A stretch of 64,000 nt of DNA from Haloarcula argentinensis DSM 12282 (lineage in GTDB: Archaea; Halobacteriota; Halobacteria; Halobacteriales; Haloarculaceae), in contig AOLX01000023.1 in assembly GCA_000336895.1 (NCBI GenBank), forward strand, positions 39,846 to 103,845, in the 5' to 3' direction. Of this stretch, positions 17,501 through 25,905 are shown piece after piece. The notes under the pieces were generated by a model. The model was not told the origin of the DNA and did not search any database. It saw nothing but the letters and a program-made list of their open reading frames with translations. Position 1 is the stretch's first letter. The number at the start of each line of letters is the position of its first letter. Made by a program: the position numbers and the translations under genes.

Positions 17501-18359
17501 CGACGCCACCTACGACTTCGACTACAGCATCGACGCAGCCGGCGACTACGACGTGTCAGTCGCGCTCCCGGACGGCACGACGCTCGCCAGCGGAACGGTG
17601 ACGGTCAAGCCGCCGGCGACGGTGGCCGAACTCGCTGACCCGTCCGGCGACGACACCGGTCCCGGCGGGTACACGTATCCGACCAGCGGTGACTTCGAGG
17701 ACGGCGCGTTCGACTTGGAGTCGCTGACTATCGAGCAGACGCCGAGCCTCCACCGCTTTACTTTCGAGGTGGCAACCCTCTACAACGCCTTCGGTAGTAG
17801 CCGCGGCTTCTCGCCGCAGTGGTTCGTCCTCTGGCTGCGCGACCCGACCGCCGACAGCGGGTCGACGAGTAGCCTCGACGACCTCGGCACGAACGTCGAC
17901 TTCGAGGACCCATGGCAGTACCGCATCGAAATCAGCGGCTTCTCGAAGAGCGCGGTCGACGCCAGCGGCGCGGCGCTGACCGACGCCGACGGGGACGCGG
18001 TCTCACTCGGCGAGGCCGTCGACGTGGACGCTGGGACAGTCACGCTCTCTCTCAATAGGGAAGCCGTCGGTGGCACTGACGCGGAGGATTTGGAAGTCGT
18101 CGCGATGGTGCAGTCCGAGGACCGCGGGTCGCTACGGCCCGTCGCCGAAGAAGCCGAGGGCTACGTCTTCGGCGGTGCCAAGCCGGACGCAGTCGAGAAT
18201 GCTCCGCGAATCATGGACCTGACGACGCCCGAGGGCGTCAGCCAGTCCGACGCGCTAGCCTACAGCGCCGATTCGCGGGCGACGCTGCCGTTCGTCTCGC
18301 TCGGTTACCCCTCGGCGAGCGCGTCAATCGCCGCGTCGAGCGTGAACTGCCCCTCGTAG
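14586..18359 (+). CDS. Tat-secreted GH97-family glycosidase with glucodextranase-type C-terminal domain
   Basis: A 1257-residue secreted enzyme. There is a twin-arginine signal (SRRQFLGG, R14-R15, cleavage near residue 40), a GH97 N-terminal beta domain, and a barrel with catalytic motifs MHNET (E424), HEPIHPTG (E496) and GVKGQEYD (E520). The spacing agrees with the SusB inverting alpha-glucosidases as I remember them. A CBM6/35-like carbohydrate-binding module (about 605-740) interrupts the GH97 C-terminal domain, as does an Asn/Gly linker (about 816-848). An Ig-like domain and a glucodextranase-C/DOMON-like domain (about 1011-1247, DPSGDDTGPGGYTYPT) follow. It probably degrades alpha-glucans outside the cell. 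Its last 18 codons overlap hisA antisense. Confidence 0.92.
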   Translation: MFEERSQPKSKPSRRQFLGGVGSLLAASAFSVSVSDDAAAQVTDGDDSATQTVSPPNAAVTLTVDVSDGVATYEIAHDGTTLIEESELGFEFQNQDTFRSGLAVTGSERTEVDTTWTPVWDRYDEIEERYTELRLGVVESTGAERFGTLVFRVFDDGVGFRFVFGEPFGDQFVLTSERTEYNFAGDHTSWWIPNDYNNFEVEYEETSLSEVAGKLDGTGFDGIHTPMTMRTDDGRYLAVHEADLTDYASLALTPSDAGDTTFESTLAPLPDGTKVSASAPHVTPWRTVQIGTSAGDLVESNLVVNLNEDYDEAVFTQGVDWIEPQKFIGVWWLMITGRAQWEYQGPQTGNHGAQTGRATQYMDFASEHDIPGVLVEGWNEGWSSYPGDGSSFDFSTPYPDFDLAAVTDYGASLDPPTQMTMHNETAGDFRNYESQLDEAFSLYDELGIRTIKNGYVSDSGDLAGESYSHHNQILVNHHTLVAETAAANRQMLDIHEPIHPTGRRRTYPNLMTREGVKGQEYDAFGDVSPEHHVTFPFTRMLGGPVEYTPGIFDMDSGSGGIETTRAKQLAMYPTYFSGLQMAADLPSSYLADQPSTTAVGEVAQAEWGDLDGFSTAARWANAQGEQYVAIDPNSAAPGATVSWTVEDASEGEYDLHFRYASDAEENAVGPDTDRTATVLVDGSEAGQLTFPPTEYWDIWESVSTTVSLSGDEDEIALSLTSEDTGGFNLDSMAVTESGESMPEPETAPIRGETVDAFQFIEDVPAAGWDDTRVLDAEIGDYMITARQKDEEWYLGAMTDEGGRAVDVPLEFLSPTSDSDGQGPGNDNGKKNGTNGASGNEKSNDTGSNGPKYVAEIYSDGIDAAYDENLTEVRVDEAVVTPGTTLLASMVGSGGTAVRFRRATGQEINDLPEYERPEQDFDVTIGDEVFIQEPFIRATGRNDGAFIGGTTVTLRVDGEAVGTENVRFPPNASDATYDFDYSIDAAGDYDVSVALPDGTTLASGTVTVKPPATVAELADPSGDDTGPGGYTYPTSGDFEDGAFDLESLTIEQTPSLHRFTFEVATLYNAFGSSRGFSPQWFVLWLRDPTADSGSTSSLDDLGTNVDFEDPWQYRIEISGFSKSAVDASGAALTDADGDAVSLGEAVDVDAGTVTLSLNREAVGGTDAEDLEVVAMVQSEDRGSLRPVAEEAEGYVFGGAKPDAVENAPRIMDLTTPEGVSQSDALAYSADSRATLPFVSLGYPSASASIAASSVNCPS

Positions 18360-19039
18360 AGTGCGCTGCCGACGACGACGGCGGCGGCCCCTGCTGACCG
18401 GAGCGCAAGTACGTCATCGATGGTCGCGACGCCGCCGCTGGCGATGACGGGGATGTCGACGCTATCGACCAGCCGGCGGACCGGCTCGGTCCGAACCCCT
18501 TCGAGTTGCCCCTCCACGTCCACGTCGGTAAACAGGATGCCGCCGGCCCCGAGGTCGGCGTACCGCTCGGCGGCGTCGGCGGGGTCCAGACCGGTCCCTT
18601 CGGTCCAGCCCGACACCACGACCTCGCCCTCCTTTGCGTCGAGGCTCACGAGGACACTGCCGGGGTGCTCCTCGCTGATCTCGCGGACGATCTCCGGCGT
18701 CTCGACGGCGGCGGTCCCGAGGATAACACGGTCAAGCCCGCGGTCAAGCAGCGAGATGGCGTCCTCGGCGGTCCGGATGCCGCCGCCGAGTTGCACGTCC
18801 ACGTCGGCTCCCACCGCGTCGAGGACGGCGTCGATGGCCGCCGCGTTCTGTCGCTCGCCCTCGAACGCGCCGTCGAGGTCAATGAGATGGAGCGTCCGTG
18901 CGCCGGCGTCCACCCACCGCTGTGCGGCCTCGACTGGGTCGCCGTAGGTTTTCTCCGTGCCGCGTTCGCCGCCGACCAGCTGGACCACCTGTCCGTCCTG
19001 CATGTCGACCGCGGGAACGACCTCGAACTCGGGATACAT
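18305..19039 (-). CDS. hisA: ProFAR isomerase HisA
   Basis: 1-(5-phosphoribosyl)-5-[(5-phosphoribosylamino)methylideneamino]imidazole-4-carboxamide isomerase, 244 residues, histidine pathway. It is a beta/alpha barrel with catalytic Asp in VVPAVDMQDG (about residue 12) and Asp in LFTDVDVEG. Phosphate-binding loops are QLGGGIRTAEDA and VIASGGVATIDD with VVGSALYEG. Length is normal for the family. hisI lies about 4 kb away on the other strand, so the pathway genes are dispersed. Its 3' end overlaps the convergent glycosidase gene by 55 bases. Confidence 0.96.
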   Translation of the reverse strand: MYPEFEVVPAVDMQDGQVVQLVGGERGTEKTYGDPVEAAQRWVDAGARTLHLIDLDGAFEGERQNAAAIDAVLDAVGADVDVQLGGGIRTAEDAISLLDRGLDRVILGTAAVETPEIVREISEEHPGSVLVSLDAKEGEVVVSGWTEGTGLDPADAAERYADLGAGGILFTDVDVEGQLEGVRTEPVRRLVDSVDIPVIASGGVATIDDVLALRSAGAAAVVVGSALYEGQFTLDAAIDALAEG

Positions 19040-19120
19040 GGCCGGAGGTCCGGCGGCAGCCGTCGAAAGCGTGTCGGTCCGATACGTACAGGCGGCTGTC
19101 TGACCCAGTGTACCCCCATG

Positions 19121-19128
19121 CTTTTACG
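19121..19128 (+). promoter_or_regulatory. TATA box for the heptad-repeat protein gene
   Basis: CTTTTACG, centred about 26 bases before the ATG at 19150, consistent with a leaderless transcript. It lies in the 110-base divergent gap with hisA. Confidence 0.5.
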
Positions 19129-19149
19129 CTGTGATAGGAAAGGTCAGCT

Positions 19150-20070
19150 ATGGTTATGGCAACAGCTGTCCTCACACCGCTCGCCCGTCGGCTCGAAGCA
19201 ATCATGTTTGGGCGGTACGAGCGCGAATACCAACTTTTCGAACAGGCCGTGCTGGTCGTCGCTGTCGGGCTGGCGCTGGCCTGGGGACTGGCCGCGTTCG
19301 GTGTTTTGCCGCTCGGTGCTGGCACGGAGTCACTGCTTGCGACCGCTGCGAGCATCGCCATTTCGGCGTTCGTCGTTGTTGGCTTGCTGCAGTTCCTCGT
19401 CCTCGCGAACGTTCTCGAGCGGACAAACGAGGATGTCGCTACCAAAGCCGCTGAACTCGAAGAGGCAGCCGAGCAACTAGAGACGACTGCCGAGGAGCTA
19501 GAGACGACCGCCGACGAGGTTGAAAACGCCGCTGAAACGGTTGACGAGGCTGCAGAGGACGTCGAGCAGACGGCGGACGAAGTCGAGCAGACGGCCGACG
19601 AGGTGGAACAGACCGCGGGCGAGGTGGAAGAAACCGTCGACGAAGTCGAACAGACAGCCGAGGAGGTCGAGCAGACGGCCGACGAAGTCGAACAGACTGC
19701 GACCGAGACCGGCGACGAAGACGCCGCCGAGAAGGTCACCGAGGTCAAGGACAAGACGACCGAAGTCAAGGACAAGACAACGGAAGTCAAAGACAAGACG
19801 ACTGAGGTCAAGGACAAGGCGACGGAAGCGAAAGACAGGACGACCGAAGTGAAAGACAAGACCACGGAGGTCAAGGACAAGACCAGCGACGCGAAACAGA
19901 CCGCCGAATCCGTCACTGACGAGGTCGAAGCGGCCAAGGAAACGGCGAGCGAGGTCGAGGAGACCGCGGCGGAGGTCGAAGAGACGATGCCGGCCGACGA
20001 CGAGCACCTCGCTGACGAGGCCAGCGAGGCCGACACCGACGACGAGGGCTCGGACGCGCCATCGCCGTAG
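19150..20070 (+). CDS. two-TM membrane protein with long acidic and basic heptad-repeat tail
   Basis: A 306-residue protein of unknown function. Two hydrophobic spans (about residues 33-53 and 63-90: VLVVAVGLALAWGLAAF and AISAFVVVGLLQFLVLANVL) are followed by a charged tail with strict seven-residue periodicity. Heptads of LETTAEE type begin near residue 102, seven units of VEQTADE type cover 138-186, and seven units of TEVKDKT type cover 197-245. A further helical and acidic C-terminus follows. The periodicity predicts a long amphipathic helix or coiled coil on one side of the membrane. The TEVKDKT part resembles LEA or apolipoprotein-like helices. Start from the promoter spacing; a second ATG lies at 19156. 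Confidence 0.85.
   Translation: MVMATAVLTPLARRLEAIMFGRYEREYQLFEQAVLVVAVGLALAWGLAAFGVLPLGAGTESLLATAASIAISAFVVVGLLQFLVLANVLERTNEDVATKAAELEEAAEQLETTAEELETTADEVENAAETVDEAAEDVEQTADEVEQTADEVEQTAGEVEETVDEVEQTAEEVEQTADEVEQTATETGDEDAAEKVTEVKDKTTEVKDKTTEVKDKTTEVKDKATEAKDRTTEVKDKTTEVKDKTSDAKQTAESVTDEVEAAKETASEVEETAAEVEETMPADDEHLADEASEADTDDEGSDAPSP
19561..19707 (+). repeat. seven tandem 21-base units coding acidic heptads
   Basis: Seven consecutive codon septets coding VEQTADE or close variants (VEQTAGE, VEETVDE, VEQTAEE, VEQTATE). The DNA units are diverged at third codon positions, so selection appears to keep the heptad rather than the DNA. Confidence 0.9.
19738..19884 (+). repeat. seven tandem 21-base units coding lysine-rich heptads
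   Basis: Seven septets coding TEVKDKT or close variants (TEVKDKA, TEAKDRT), followed by a degenerate unit SDAKQTA. The net charge is near neutral to basic, in contrast to the acidic array just upstream in the same protein. Confidence 0.9.
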
Positions 20071-20131
20071 CGGCAGCCGTGGCAGATCACCCGTTCGGTA
20101 CGTTTTAACGCAGTGGGGGACTGGCATCTGT

Positions 20132-21340
20132 ATGGTCGAAGTTCTCTTTGCACTCGGTGTTCTGGTGGCCATCTTCGTCGGATTCAATATCGGGGGATCT
20201 TCGACGGGTGTCGCGTTCGGGCCCGCAGTTGGGTCAGATACGCTTTCGAAACTGTCCGCGGCGGCCCTGATGACTATCTTTGCCTTGGCTGGCGGACTCA
20301 TCGTCGGGCCGGAAGTCGTCGAAAGCCTCGGCAGCGACCTCGTCGAGACTGCCTTCTCGCCGCTCATCAGCATCGTCGTGCTGTTTTTCATCGGCGTCGC
20401 GCTGTTTCTCTCGAACGTGGTCGGTGTTCCGGCGTCGACCTCGATGACGGCCGTCGGCGCAATCGCCGGTCTCGGACTCGCTCGTGGGACGCTAAACGCC
20501 GCCCTGATGCTCGAAATCGTCTCGTGGTGGCTCGTCTCCCCGATCATCGCCTTCTGGGTCAGCGGCGTCATCGGCCGGTACTTCTACCCGCGTCTCGTCG
20601 AGTGGTTCGCTGTCTCCCAGAGCGAGGGGTCGCTGCTGGATTTCGACCGCTCGGGCGCGATACCCCGCCCCGCTCTCGGTGAGAACACGACACAGCGGGA
20701 GTTCGTCGGAACCGTCGTCGTCATCGGTATCGGCTGTTACATGGCCTTTTCTGCGGGCGCGTCGAACGTCGCCAACGCCGTCGCCCCCCTCGTCGGGAAC
20801 GGCTCGCTGGAGATGTACCCGGCTATCCTGCTCGGCGGCGGTGCTATCGGCCTCGGTGCGTTCACCATCGCCCGCCGGACAATGGACACGGTCGGCAACG
20901 ACCTGACCGACCTCCCGCTGGTCGCCGCAATCGTCGTCGCGACAGTCGCCTCCACCATCGTCACCTTCCTCTCCGCGCTGGGTATCCCGGCTAGTTTCGT
21001 CATCATCGCCACGATGAGCATCGTCGGGCTTGGCTGGGGCCGTGCAACGCGAACGACGAGCCTCTCCGACACTGTGCAAGGTGAGGCACCCGTCGCGTCT
21101 GTCGGCGCGCTGACCACTGACGCGGAAGCCGCGGATGCGCCGACTGTTGGCGGAAAAAAAGGGACACCGAAGCCGGCCGAGACCGAACCCATCGGCGAGG
21201 AATCGCGGGAGGATATCCCGTCGGCGTCGGATCTGTTCGAACCCGGGACCACTGCCAGAGTGATCTTCCTCCAGAACGTCGTCCCCTCGATTGCGACGCT
21301 CGCGGCCTATCTGGTGTTCAAGTTCCTGCCGATCGCCTGA
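20132..21340 (+). CDS. PiT-family inorganic phosphate transporter
   Basis: A 402-residue membrane protein with about ten spans and the internal duplication of the PiT family. The two signature repeats are seen as FVGFNIGGSSTGVAFGPAVG near the N-terminus and SAGASNVANAVAPLVG near residue 215. They differ from the GANDVANA consensus in having no Asp, a variant I believe is common in haloarchaea. A long acidic cytoplasmic loop lies at about 310-370. It would import phosphate with a cation. No phosphate regulator is adjacent; the PhoU-domain protein at 32.5 kb is a potassium-type protein. Confidence 0.88.
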   Translation: MVEVLFALGVLVAIFVGFNIGGSSTGVAFGPAVGSDTLSKLSAAALMTIFALAGGLIVGPEVVESLGSDLVETAFSPLISIVVLFFIGVALFLSNVVGVPASTSMTAVGAIAGLGLARGTLNAALMLEIVSWWLVSPIIAFWVSGVIGRYFYPRLVEWFAVSQSEGSLLDFDRSGAIPRPALGENTTQREFVGTVVVIGIGCYMAFSAGASNVANAVAPLVGNGSLEMYPAILLGGGAIGLGAFTIARRTMDTVGNDLTDLPLVAAIVVATVASTIVTFLSALGIPASFVIIATMSIVGLGWGRATRTTSLSDTVQGEAPVASVGALTTDAEAADAPTVGGKKGTPKPAETEPIGEESREDIPSASDLFEPGTTARVIFLQNVVPSIATLAAYLVFKFLPIA

Positions 21341-21465
21341 GCAATAATCGGCCCCGAACAACTGCCGTCAGTTCTCGATGAATCCCCGCGTTGTCCCTCA
21401 TTATTTTGCACGGCCTAAAACCGAAGGGCAAAGTCTAACAGTGCGGGGTTCGAACCAATCAGGTG

Positions 21466-21855
21466 ATGCCCACGGTAGAGTACCTTAACTACGAAGTAGT
21501 GGACGATAACGGCTGGGACATGTACGACGACGACGTCTTCGCAGAGGCGTCAGATATGGACCTCGACGGCGAGGACTACGGGTCCCTCGAGGTGAACGAA
21601 GGCGAGTACATCCTAGAAGCCGCCGAGGCGCAGGGCTACGACTGGCCCTTCTCGTGTCGCGCCGGTGCCTGTGCGAACTGTGCTGCCATCGTTCTCGAAG
21701 GCGACATCGACATGGACATGCAGCAGATCCTCAGCGACGAGGAAGTCGAAGACAAGAACGTTCGGCTGACCTGTATCGGCAGCCCGGACGCCGACGAGGT
21801 CAAGATCGTCTACAACGCCAAGCACCTCGATTACCTGCAGAACCGCGTCATCTAA
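21466..21855 (+). CDS. fdx: plant-type [2Fe-2S] ferredoxin
   Basis: A halophilic ferredoxin of 129 codons, 128 residues after Met removal, starting [20 protein letters not shown]. The cluster cysteines are CRAGACANC plus a fourth in [11 protein letters not shown]. The acidic N-terminal insertion of about 30 residues is the hallmark of haloarchaeal ferredoxins, and the sequence closely resembles the H. marismortui protein as remembered. It serves as the electron carrier for 2-oxoacid oxidoreductases. An in-frame GTG three bases earlier is open, but the ATG at 21466 gives the known mature N-terminus. Confidence 0.97.
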   Translation: MPTVEYLNYEVVDDNGWDMYDDDVFAEASDMDLDGEDYGSLEVNEGEYILEAAEAQGYDWPFSCRAGACANCAAIVLEGDIDMDMQQILSDEEVEDKNVRLTCIGSPDADEVKIVYNAKHLDYLQNRVI

Positions 21856-21957
21856 CGCGGCTCCTGCAGCGCACTACACTTTCTTCTTCCAGTAGCGACT
21901 GCGTCCGACAGCCGTCGTACCGGAACCATTAGGGGAACCCCTGTACTGCGTATAGCC

Positions 21958-22980
21958 GTGCTCGGGTCGATACCGGACCTGCTTCGGCTGGTCGCCGTCC
22001 CGGTGTTCGGGTGGGCGGCCTACCGCGACGTGAAAACCCGCCGGGTGCCGAACCGGACCTGGACCCCGCTTGCCGTGCTGGCGGTCGTCCTCCTGCTGTG
22101 GGACGCCTACACCGTCTGGGCCGGCCCGATAGCGGTCGGCCAGCGGCTGTTCTTCATCAGGGTCGCGATCAGTCTCGGCTTCGTCATTCCGCTGTCGTAC
22201 GGCTTCTGGCTCATCGGTGGCTTCGGCGGTGCTGACGCGAAGGCGTTCATGCTCGTCGCCGTCCTCTTTCCGGTGTATCCGGTGTACTACCTGCCGACTG
22301 TCGCCCTGCCCCTTCAGCAGACTGCTATCGGCGTCTTCTCGCTGACGGTGCTCTCGAACACCGTGCTTGCCGGCGTCGTCTACCCGCTGGCCGTCGCCGC
22401 CGGGAACCTCGCCCGGGGACGGTTTTCGCTGGCGATGTTCATCGGACGGCCCGTCGCCGCCGCCAACGTCACCGAGGAGTACGGCCGGCTGCTCGAATCG
22501 CCCGACGGGTTCGACCGCGGCGGCCTCGATCTCGACGCGCTCCGGATGTACCTCCAGTGGCGCGGCTGCTCGCTCGCCGATATTCGTGCCGACCCCGAGG
22601 GCCATCGGCTCCCGACCTCGCTGCCGCGGGTCCCGAACGACCCCGGCGACGGCTCGCTGGCGACCGACGGCGGCGACCCGGTGGCCGGCGACGGGACAAG
22701 CGGTCGTGGTGACGATGCCACGACGGAAGCAGTGACTGACGCCACCGACCAGATCGACGATCCGTGGGGTGCCGAGCGGTTCCTCGCGGATATCGACCAC
22801 TCGGCATACGGCACGTCGCCGGCTCAGCTCCGGGACGGGCTGGACGTGCTTGCCGAACAGGACGAGGTGTGGATATCGCCGGGGATTCCGTTCCTCGTCC
22901 CGATGTTCGCCGGACTGGTCGTCTCGCTTACCTACGGCGACGTGCTGTTCTCGCTGTTGCAGGCGGTCGGGCTGGCCTGA
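21958..22980 (+). CDS. A24-type prepilin/prearchaellin peptidase (PibD-like)
   Basis: A 340-residue membrane aspartic protease that cleaves type III signal peptides of pilins and archaellins. The catalytic aspartates are D24 in [13 protein letters not shown] and D93 in [11 protein letters not shown], the usual GxxD variant. The hydrophobic spans occupy residues 1-150. A long acidic cytoplasmic region (about 155-300) precedes a final transmembrane helix ([19 protein letters not shown]). It starts at GTG 21958. No pilin gene is adjacent. Haloarchaea normally encode one such peptidase for all substrates. Confidence 0.9.
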   Translation: MLGSIPDLLRLVAVPVFGWAAYRDVKTRRVPNRTWTPLAVLAVVLLLWDAYTVWAGPIAVGQRLFFIRVAISLGFVIPLSYGFWLIGGFGGADAKAFMLVAVLFPVYPVYYLPTVALPLQQTAIGVFSLTVLSNTVLAGVVYPLAVAAGNLARGRFSLAMFIGRPVAAANVTEEYGRLLESPDGFDRGGLDLDALRMYLQWRGCSLADIRADPEGHRLPTSLPRVPNDPGDGSLATDGGDPVAGDGTSGRGDDATTEAVTDATDQIDDPWGAERFLADIDHSAYGTSPAQLRDGLDVLAEQDEVWISPGIPFLVPMFAGLVVSLTYGDVLFSLLQAVGLA

Positions 22981-23027
22981 CTCCTGACAGCAGAAGACCT
23001 ATTTTGCGGACACGCCTCGGCCCGAGT

Positions 23028-23390
23028 ATGACCGATGTCGACCTCGCCTTCGACGAGCAGGAGTACATCCCGGCGGTCGCTCAGGACGCCGACTCCGGTG
23101 AGGTACTCATGCTCGCCTACGTCACCGAGGAAGCGCTTCGGAAGACCCGCGAGACGGGGGAAGCCCACTACTACTCGCGGAGCCGGGACGAACTCTGGCA
23201 CAAGGGTGGGACGAGCGGCCATACACAGGCCGTCGAAGAAGTGCGGGTCGACTGTGACGGGGACGCGCTGCTGTACATCGTCGACCAGACCGGCGGCGCC
23301 TGCCACACCGGCTACGAGTCCTGCTTCCACCGGACTGTCGACGGCGAGACGGTCGGTGAGCAAGTGTTTGACCCCGACAACGTGTACTGA
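23028..23390 (+). CDS. hisI: phosphoribosyl-AMP cyclohydrolase HisI
   Basis: A 120-residue histidine-biosynthesis enzyme that opens the purine ring of phosphoribosyl-AMP. It shows the conserved [18 protein letters not shown] and the metal-binding CDGDALLY with [14 protein letters not shown] cysteines. It has no HisE domain, as in the archaeal single-domain form. ATG 23028 is preceded by a TATTTTG box about 28 bases upstream. Its TGA stop overlaps the ATG of the next gene by one base, so the two are translationally coupled. Confidence 0.96.
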   Translation: MTDVDLAFDEQEYIPAVAQDADSGEVLMLAYVTEEALRKTRETGEAHYYSRSRDELWHKGGTSGHTQAVEEVRVDCDGDALLYIVDQTGGACHTGYESCFHRTVDGETVGEQVFDPDNVY

Positions 23391-24541
23391 TGGTGCGACC
23401 TGACACTGAGATCGAAAGCGGCGCGGGACCCCCCGACGCCGTGGAGCAACTCGAACAGGCCGCCGACGCGTACGCCCGGGCACAGGCACGCGTCGAGGAA
23501 ATCGGCGCGAACGCACTTCGTGACTGTCGTGAGATCTACCGCGAACTGTGGAACCTGCTCGAAAGCTACGACGGCCGGGCGACCGGCGGTGGCGACTTCG
23601 AGGCGTTCATGGAGTTTCAGGGTCAGGTCGGAACGCTGACCGACGACCTCCCCGAGGAGTTGCCCGAACGGGAGACCTTCGAAGAAATCGACGATTTCCT
23701 CCAGCAACGGCGGCTCACCGAGGATGATTTCGAGCAGGCCCGCCAGATGCTCTCCCCCATCGGCGACCTCGTCGGGCGACTGGACGAACTCGACGACGCA
23801 CGTGAGCAGTACAAGAAAGCCCGAATGGACGCCGGGCGTCGGCGCGACGAACTGCGCGACCGCATCGACGACCTCGAACGCCTCCAGCGGCTCGGCGACG
23901 CCGACCTCGACGCGCCGGTCGAGCGTCTTCGTGAGCCAATCGAGCGCTACAACGACGCCGTCACCGAGGCGTTCACCGAGTTCCGGCGCAACACGCCGGC
24001 CAGAGACGTTCTGGCCGTCATCGAACGGGCGGACGCGTACCCGCTCGTCGAGTTCCAGTCCCCGCCCTCGGAGCTGCTGACATACGTCCGCGGCCACGAC
24101 GCCGGGACCGAGCCGATTCCGAAACTACTGGAGTACGCCGACTACTCCGCCTCGAAACTGGACCACTACGTCGACGACGCCGCAGCGCTCCGCAGCGCTG
24201 TCGCCACCCGACAGACGTACCTTCGGCGGCTCGACGCCGAGCCGGTGTGGATCGACTGGCCGCCGCCGGCGGCTGACGCCCTGCCGTGGTATTGCCGCGA
24301 GTACCGCTCGGTTGTCGCCCGCTTCGCCGACGAGTCGGTCGTCGCGGCACTCCGGGAAGTGCGTGGACTCGCGGAGCGAGACGACTACGAGCGACTGCGG
24401 GAGAGCGCCCTCGCTCGCTCGGAACTCACAGAAACAGAGCGCGAACGGCTCGCAAGCGGTGCTGTCGAGCAAGAACTGTCGGCTGCTCGTGAGGCCAGAG
24501 CAGCTATCGAGGACGCGCTGGACACTTATTCGTCGCTGTAG
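23390..24541 (+). CDS. haloarchaeal coiled-coil protein of unknown function
   Basis: A 383-residue acidic, almost fully helical soluble protein with no catalytic motif recognised. Long charged helices (AYARAQARVEEIGANAL, DELRDRIDDLERLQRLGD) suggest coiled coils over about 15-200. A less charged middle has Pro/Trp (WIDWPPPAADALPWYCREY), and the C-terminal helices are Arg/Glu-rich. It starts at the ATG overlapping the hisI stop. It ends 16 bases inside the convergent mutase gene. Similar proteins are common in haloarchaea; the function is not known to me. Confidence 0.8.
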   Translation: MVRPDTEIESGAGPPDAVEQLEQAADAYARAQARVEEIGANALRDCREIYRELWNLLESYDGRATGGGDFEAFMEFQGQVGTLTDDLPEELPERETFEEIDDFLQQRRLTEDDFEQARQMLSPIGDLVGRLDELDDAREQYKKARMDAGRRRDELRDRIDDLERLQRLGDADLDAPVERLREPIERYNDAVTEAFTEFRRNTPARDVLAVIERADAYPLVEFQSPPSELLTYVRGHDAGTEPIPKLLEYADYSASKLDHYVDDAAALRSAVATRQTYLRRLDAEPVWIDWPPPAADALPWYCREYRSVVARFADESVVAALREVRGLAERDDYERLRESALARSELTETERERLASGAVEQELSAAREARAAIEDALDTYSSL

Positions 24542-25905
24542 GTATTCGTCCGCTGGGTCGCTCGGCTGACCATCGTTTCGGCGAGTTCTTCGGCGCGGTC
24601 AAGTGTGCGCGCTTCTGCGTAGACGCGGACGACGGGCTCCGTCCCGGACGGTCGGGCAAGCACCCAGCCGTCGCCGTAGTCGAGGCGGTAGCCGTCAGTC
24701 GTGTCCAGGTTGGCCGTCGCGTCGTTGGCGTGCGATTCGATGCCTTCGAGCATCGCCTCGCGCTCTTCTTCGGTCTCGTATTCGAGGTTCCGTCGGACGT
24801 TGTAGTAGTCGTCGTAGTCCGCGGCGACTTCGCTTGCGGGCCGGTCAGCGACGAGTTCGAGGAACTTCGCGGCGGTGAACGCGCCGTCTCTGGCGATGCG
24901 GTAGTCGGGGAAGAGAATGCCGCCGTTGCCTTCTCCGGCAATCGCGACGTGGGTCCCCTCGTTTTGCAGTTTGCGGATGCGGCTGACGATGTACGTCGAG
25001 CCGATAGGAGTCAGTGAGAGGGTCGCGCCGGCGTCCTCGACCACGTCGACCAGGCGCTGGGAGGCGTTGACCGCCGAAACGACGCCGTCGCCGGACTCGA
25101 TCTTCGCCGCCGCGAGCGCGGCCAGCGCGGCGTCGCCTTCGATGTGTGTGCCAGTCTCGTCGACGAACATCCCACGGTCGGCGTCGCCGTCGTGGGCGAA
25201 TCCGAGGTCGGCGTCGGTCGCACGGACGAACGCCCGCAGGTCTTCGAGGTTTTCGGCGACGGGTTCGGGGTCGCGGCCGGGGAAGTGACCGTCGGGCTGG
25301 CTGTTGACGGTGTGGACTTCACAGCCGAGCTCGCGGAACAGGTCGGGGCTCGTGAGGGAGCCGGCACCGTGGCCGGAGTCGACGACGATCGTGAGGTCGG
25401 CGTCGGCAATGCGGTCGCGGTCGACGGCGGTAAGCACCTGTTCGCGGTATCGGCGGCGAGCGCTGTCGATGGCGGTGTCGGACCCGACAGTCTCCCAGTC
25501 CGCGTAGTTTGGAGTGTCCTCCCGGAGCGACTGTTCGACGTGGTCGAGCGTACTCCGTGTCAGTTCGACACCGTCCGCGCCAATGAGCTTCACACCATTG
25601 TACGCGGCCGGATTGTGACTCGCGGTAATCATCACGCCCGGAACTCCCTCGCGCTCGCAGTAGGCCTGCAACCCCGGTGTCGGCACGACGCCGAGCCGGT
25701 CGACATCGAACCCAACGGTCGTCAGGCCGCTGGTCGCGGCGTTGATGAACGTCCGCCCGGTCGTCCGCGTGTCCCGGGCGATTGCCACGCGGTCGTGGTC
25801 GTCACGCCAGACGTCCCCGGCGGCCTGTGCAACCCGAAGGACGTACCGCGGTGTCAGCTCGTCGCCCGCGACACCCCGGACGCCACTCGACCCGAACACT
25901 TGCAT
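24526..25905 (-). CDS. glmM: phosphohexomutase, GlmM/phosphoglucosamine mutase type
   Basis: A 459-residue alpha-D-phosphohexomutase. The domain signatures are the N-terminal FGSSGVRGVAGDELTP, active-site phosphoserine loop MITASHNPAAYNG, metal-binding DGDADRGMF, sugar-binding GEGNGGILFPD, and phosphate-binding RPSGTEPVVRVY. It interconverts hexose 6- and 1-phosphates. The N-terminal and active-site sequences fit archaeal GlmM-like enzymes better than phosphomannomutases, but substrate assignment within the family is uncertain. It is divergent from pyrE. Confidence 0.9.
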   Translation of the reverse strand: MQVFGSSGVRGVAGDELTPRYVLRVAQAAGDVWRDDHDRVAIARDTRTTGRTFINAATSGLTTVGFDVDRLGVVPTPGLQAYCEREGVPGVMITASHNPAAYNGVKLIGADGVELTRSTLDHVEQSLREDTPNYADWETVGSDTAIDSARRRYREQVLTAVDRDRIADADLTIVVDSGHGAGSLTSPDLFRELGCEVHTVNSQPDGHFPGRDPEPVAENLEDLRAFVRATDADLGFAHDGDADRGMFVDETGTHIEGDAALAALAAAKIESGDGVVSAVNASQRLVDVVEDAGATLSLTPIGSTYIVSRIRKLQNEGTHVAIAGEGNGGILFPDYRIARDGAFTAAKFLELVADRPASEVAADYDDYYNVRRNLEYETEEEREAMLEGIESHANDATANLDTTDGYRLDYGDGWVLARPSGTEPVVRVYAEARTLDRAEELAETMVSRATQRTNTYSDE

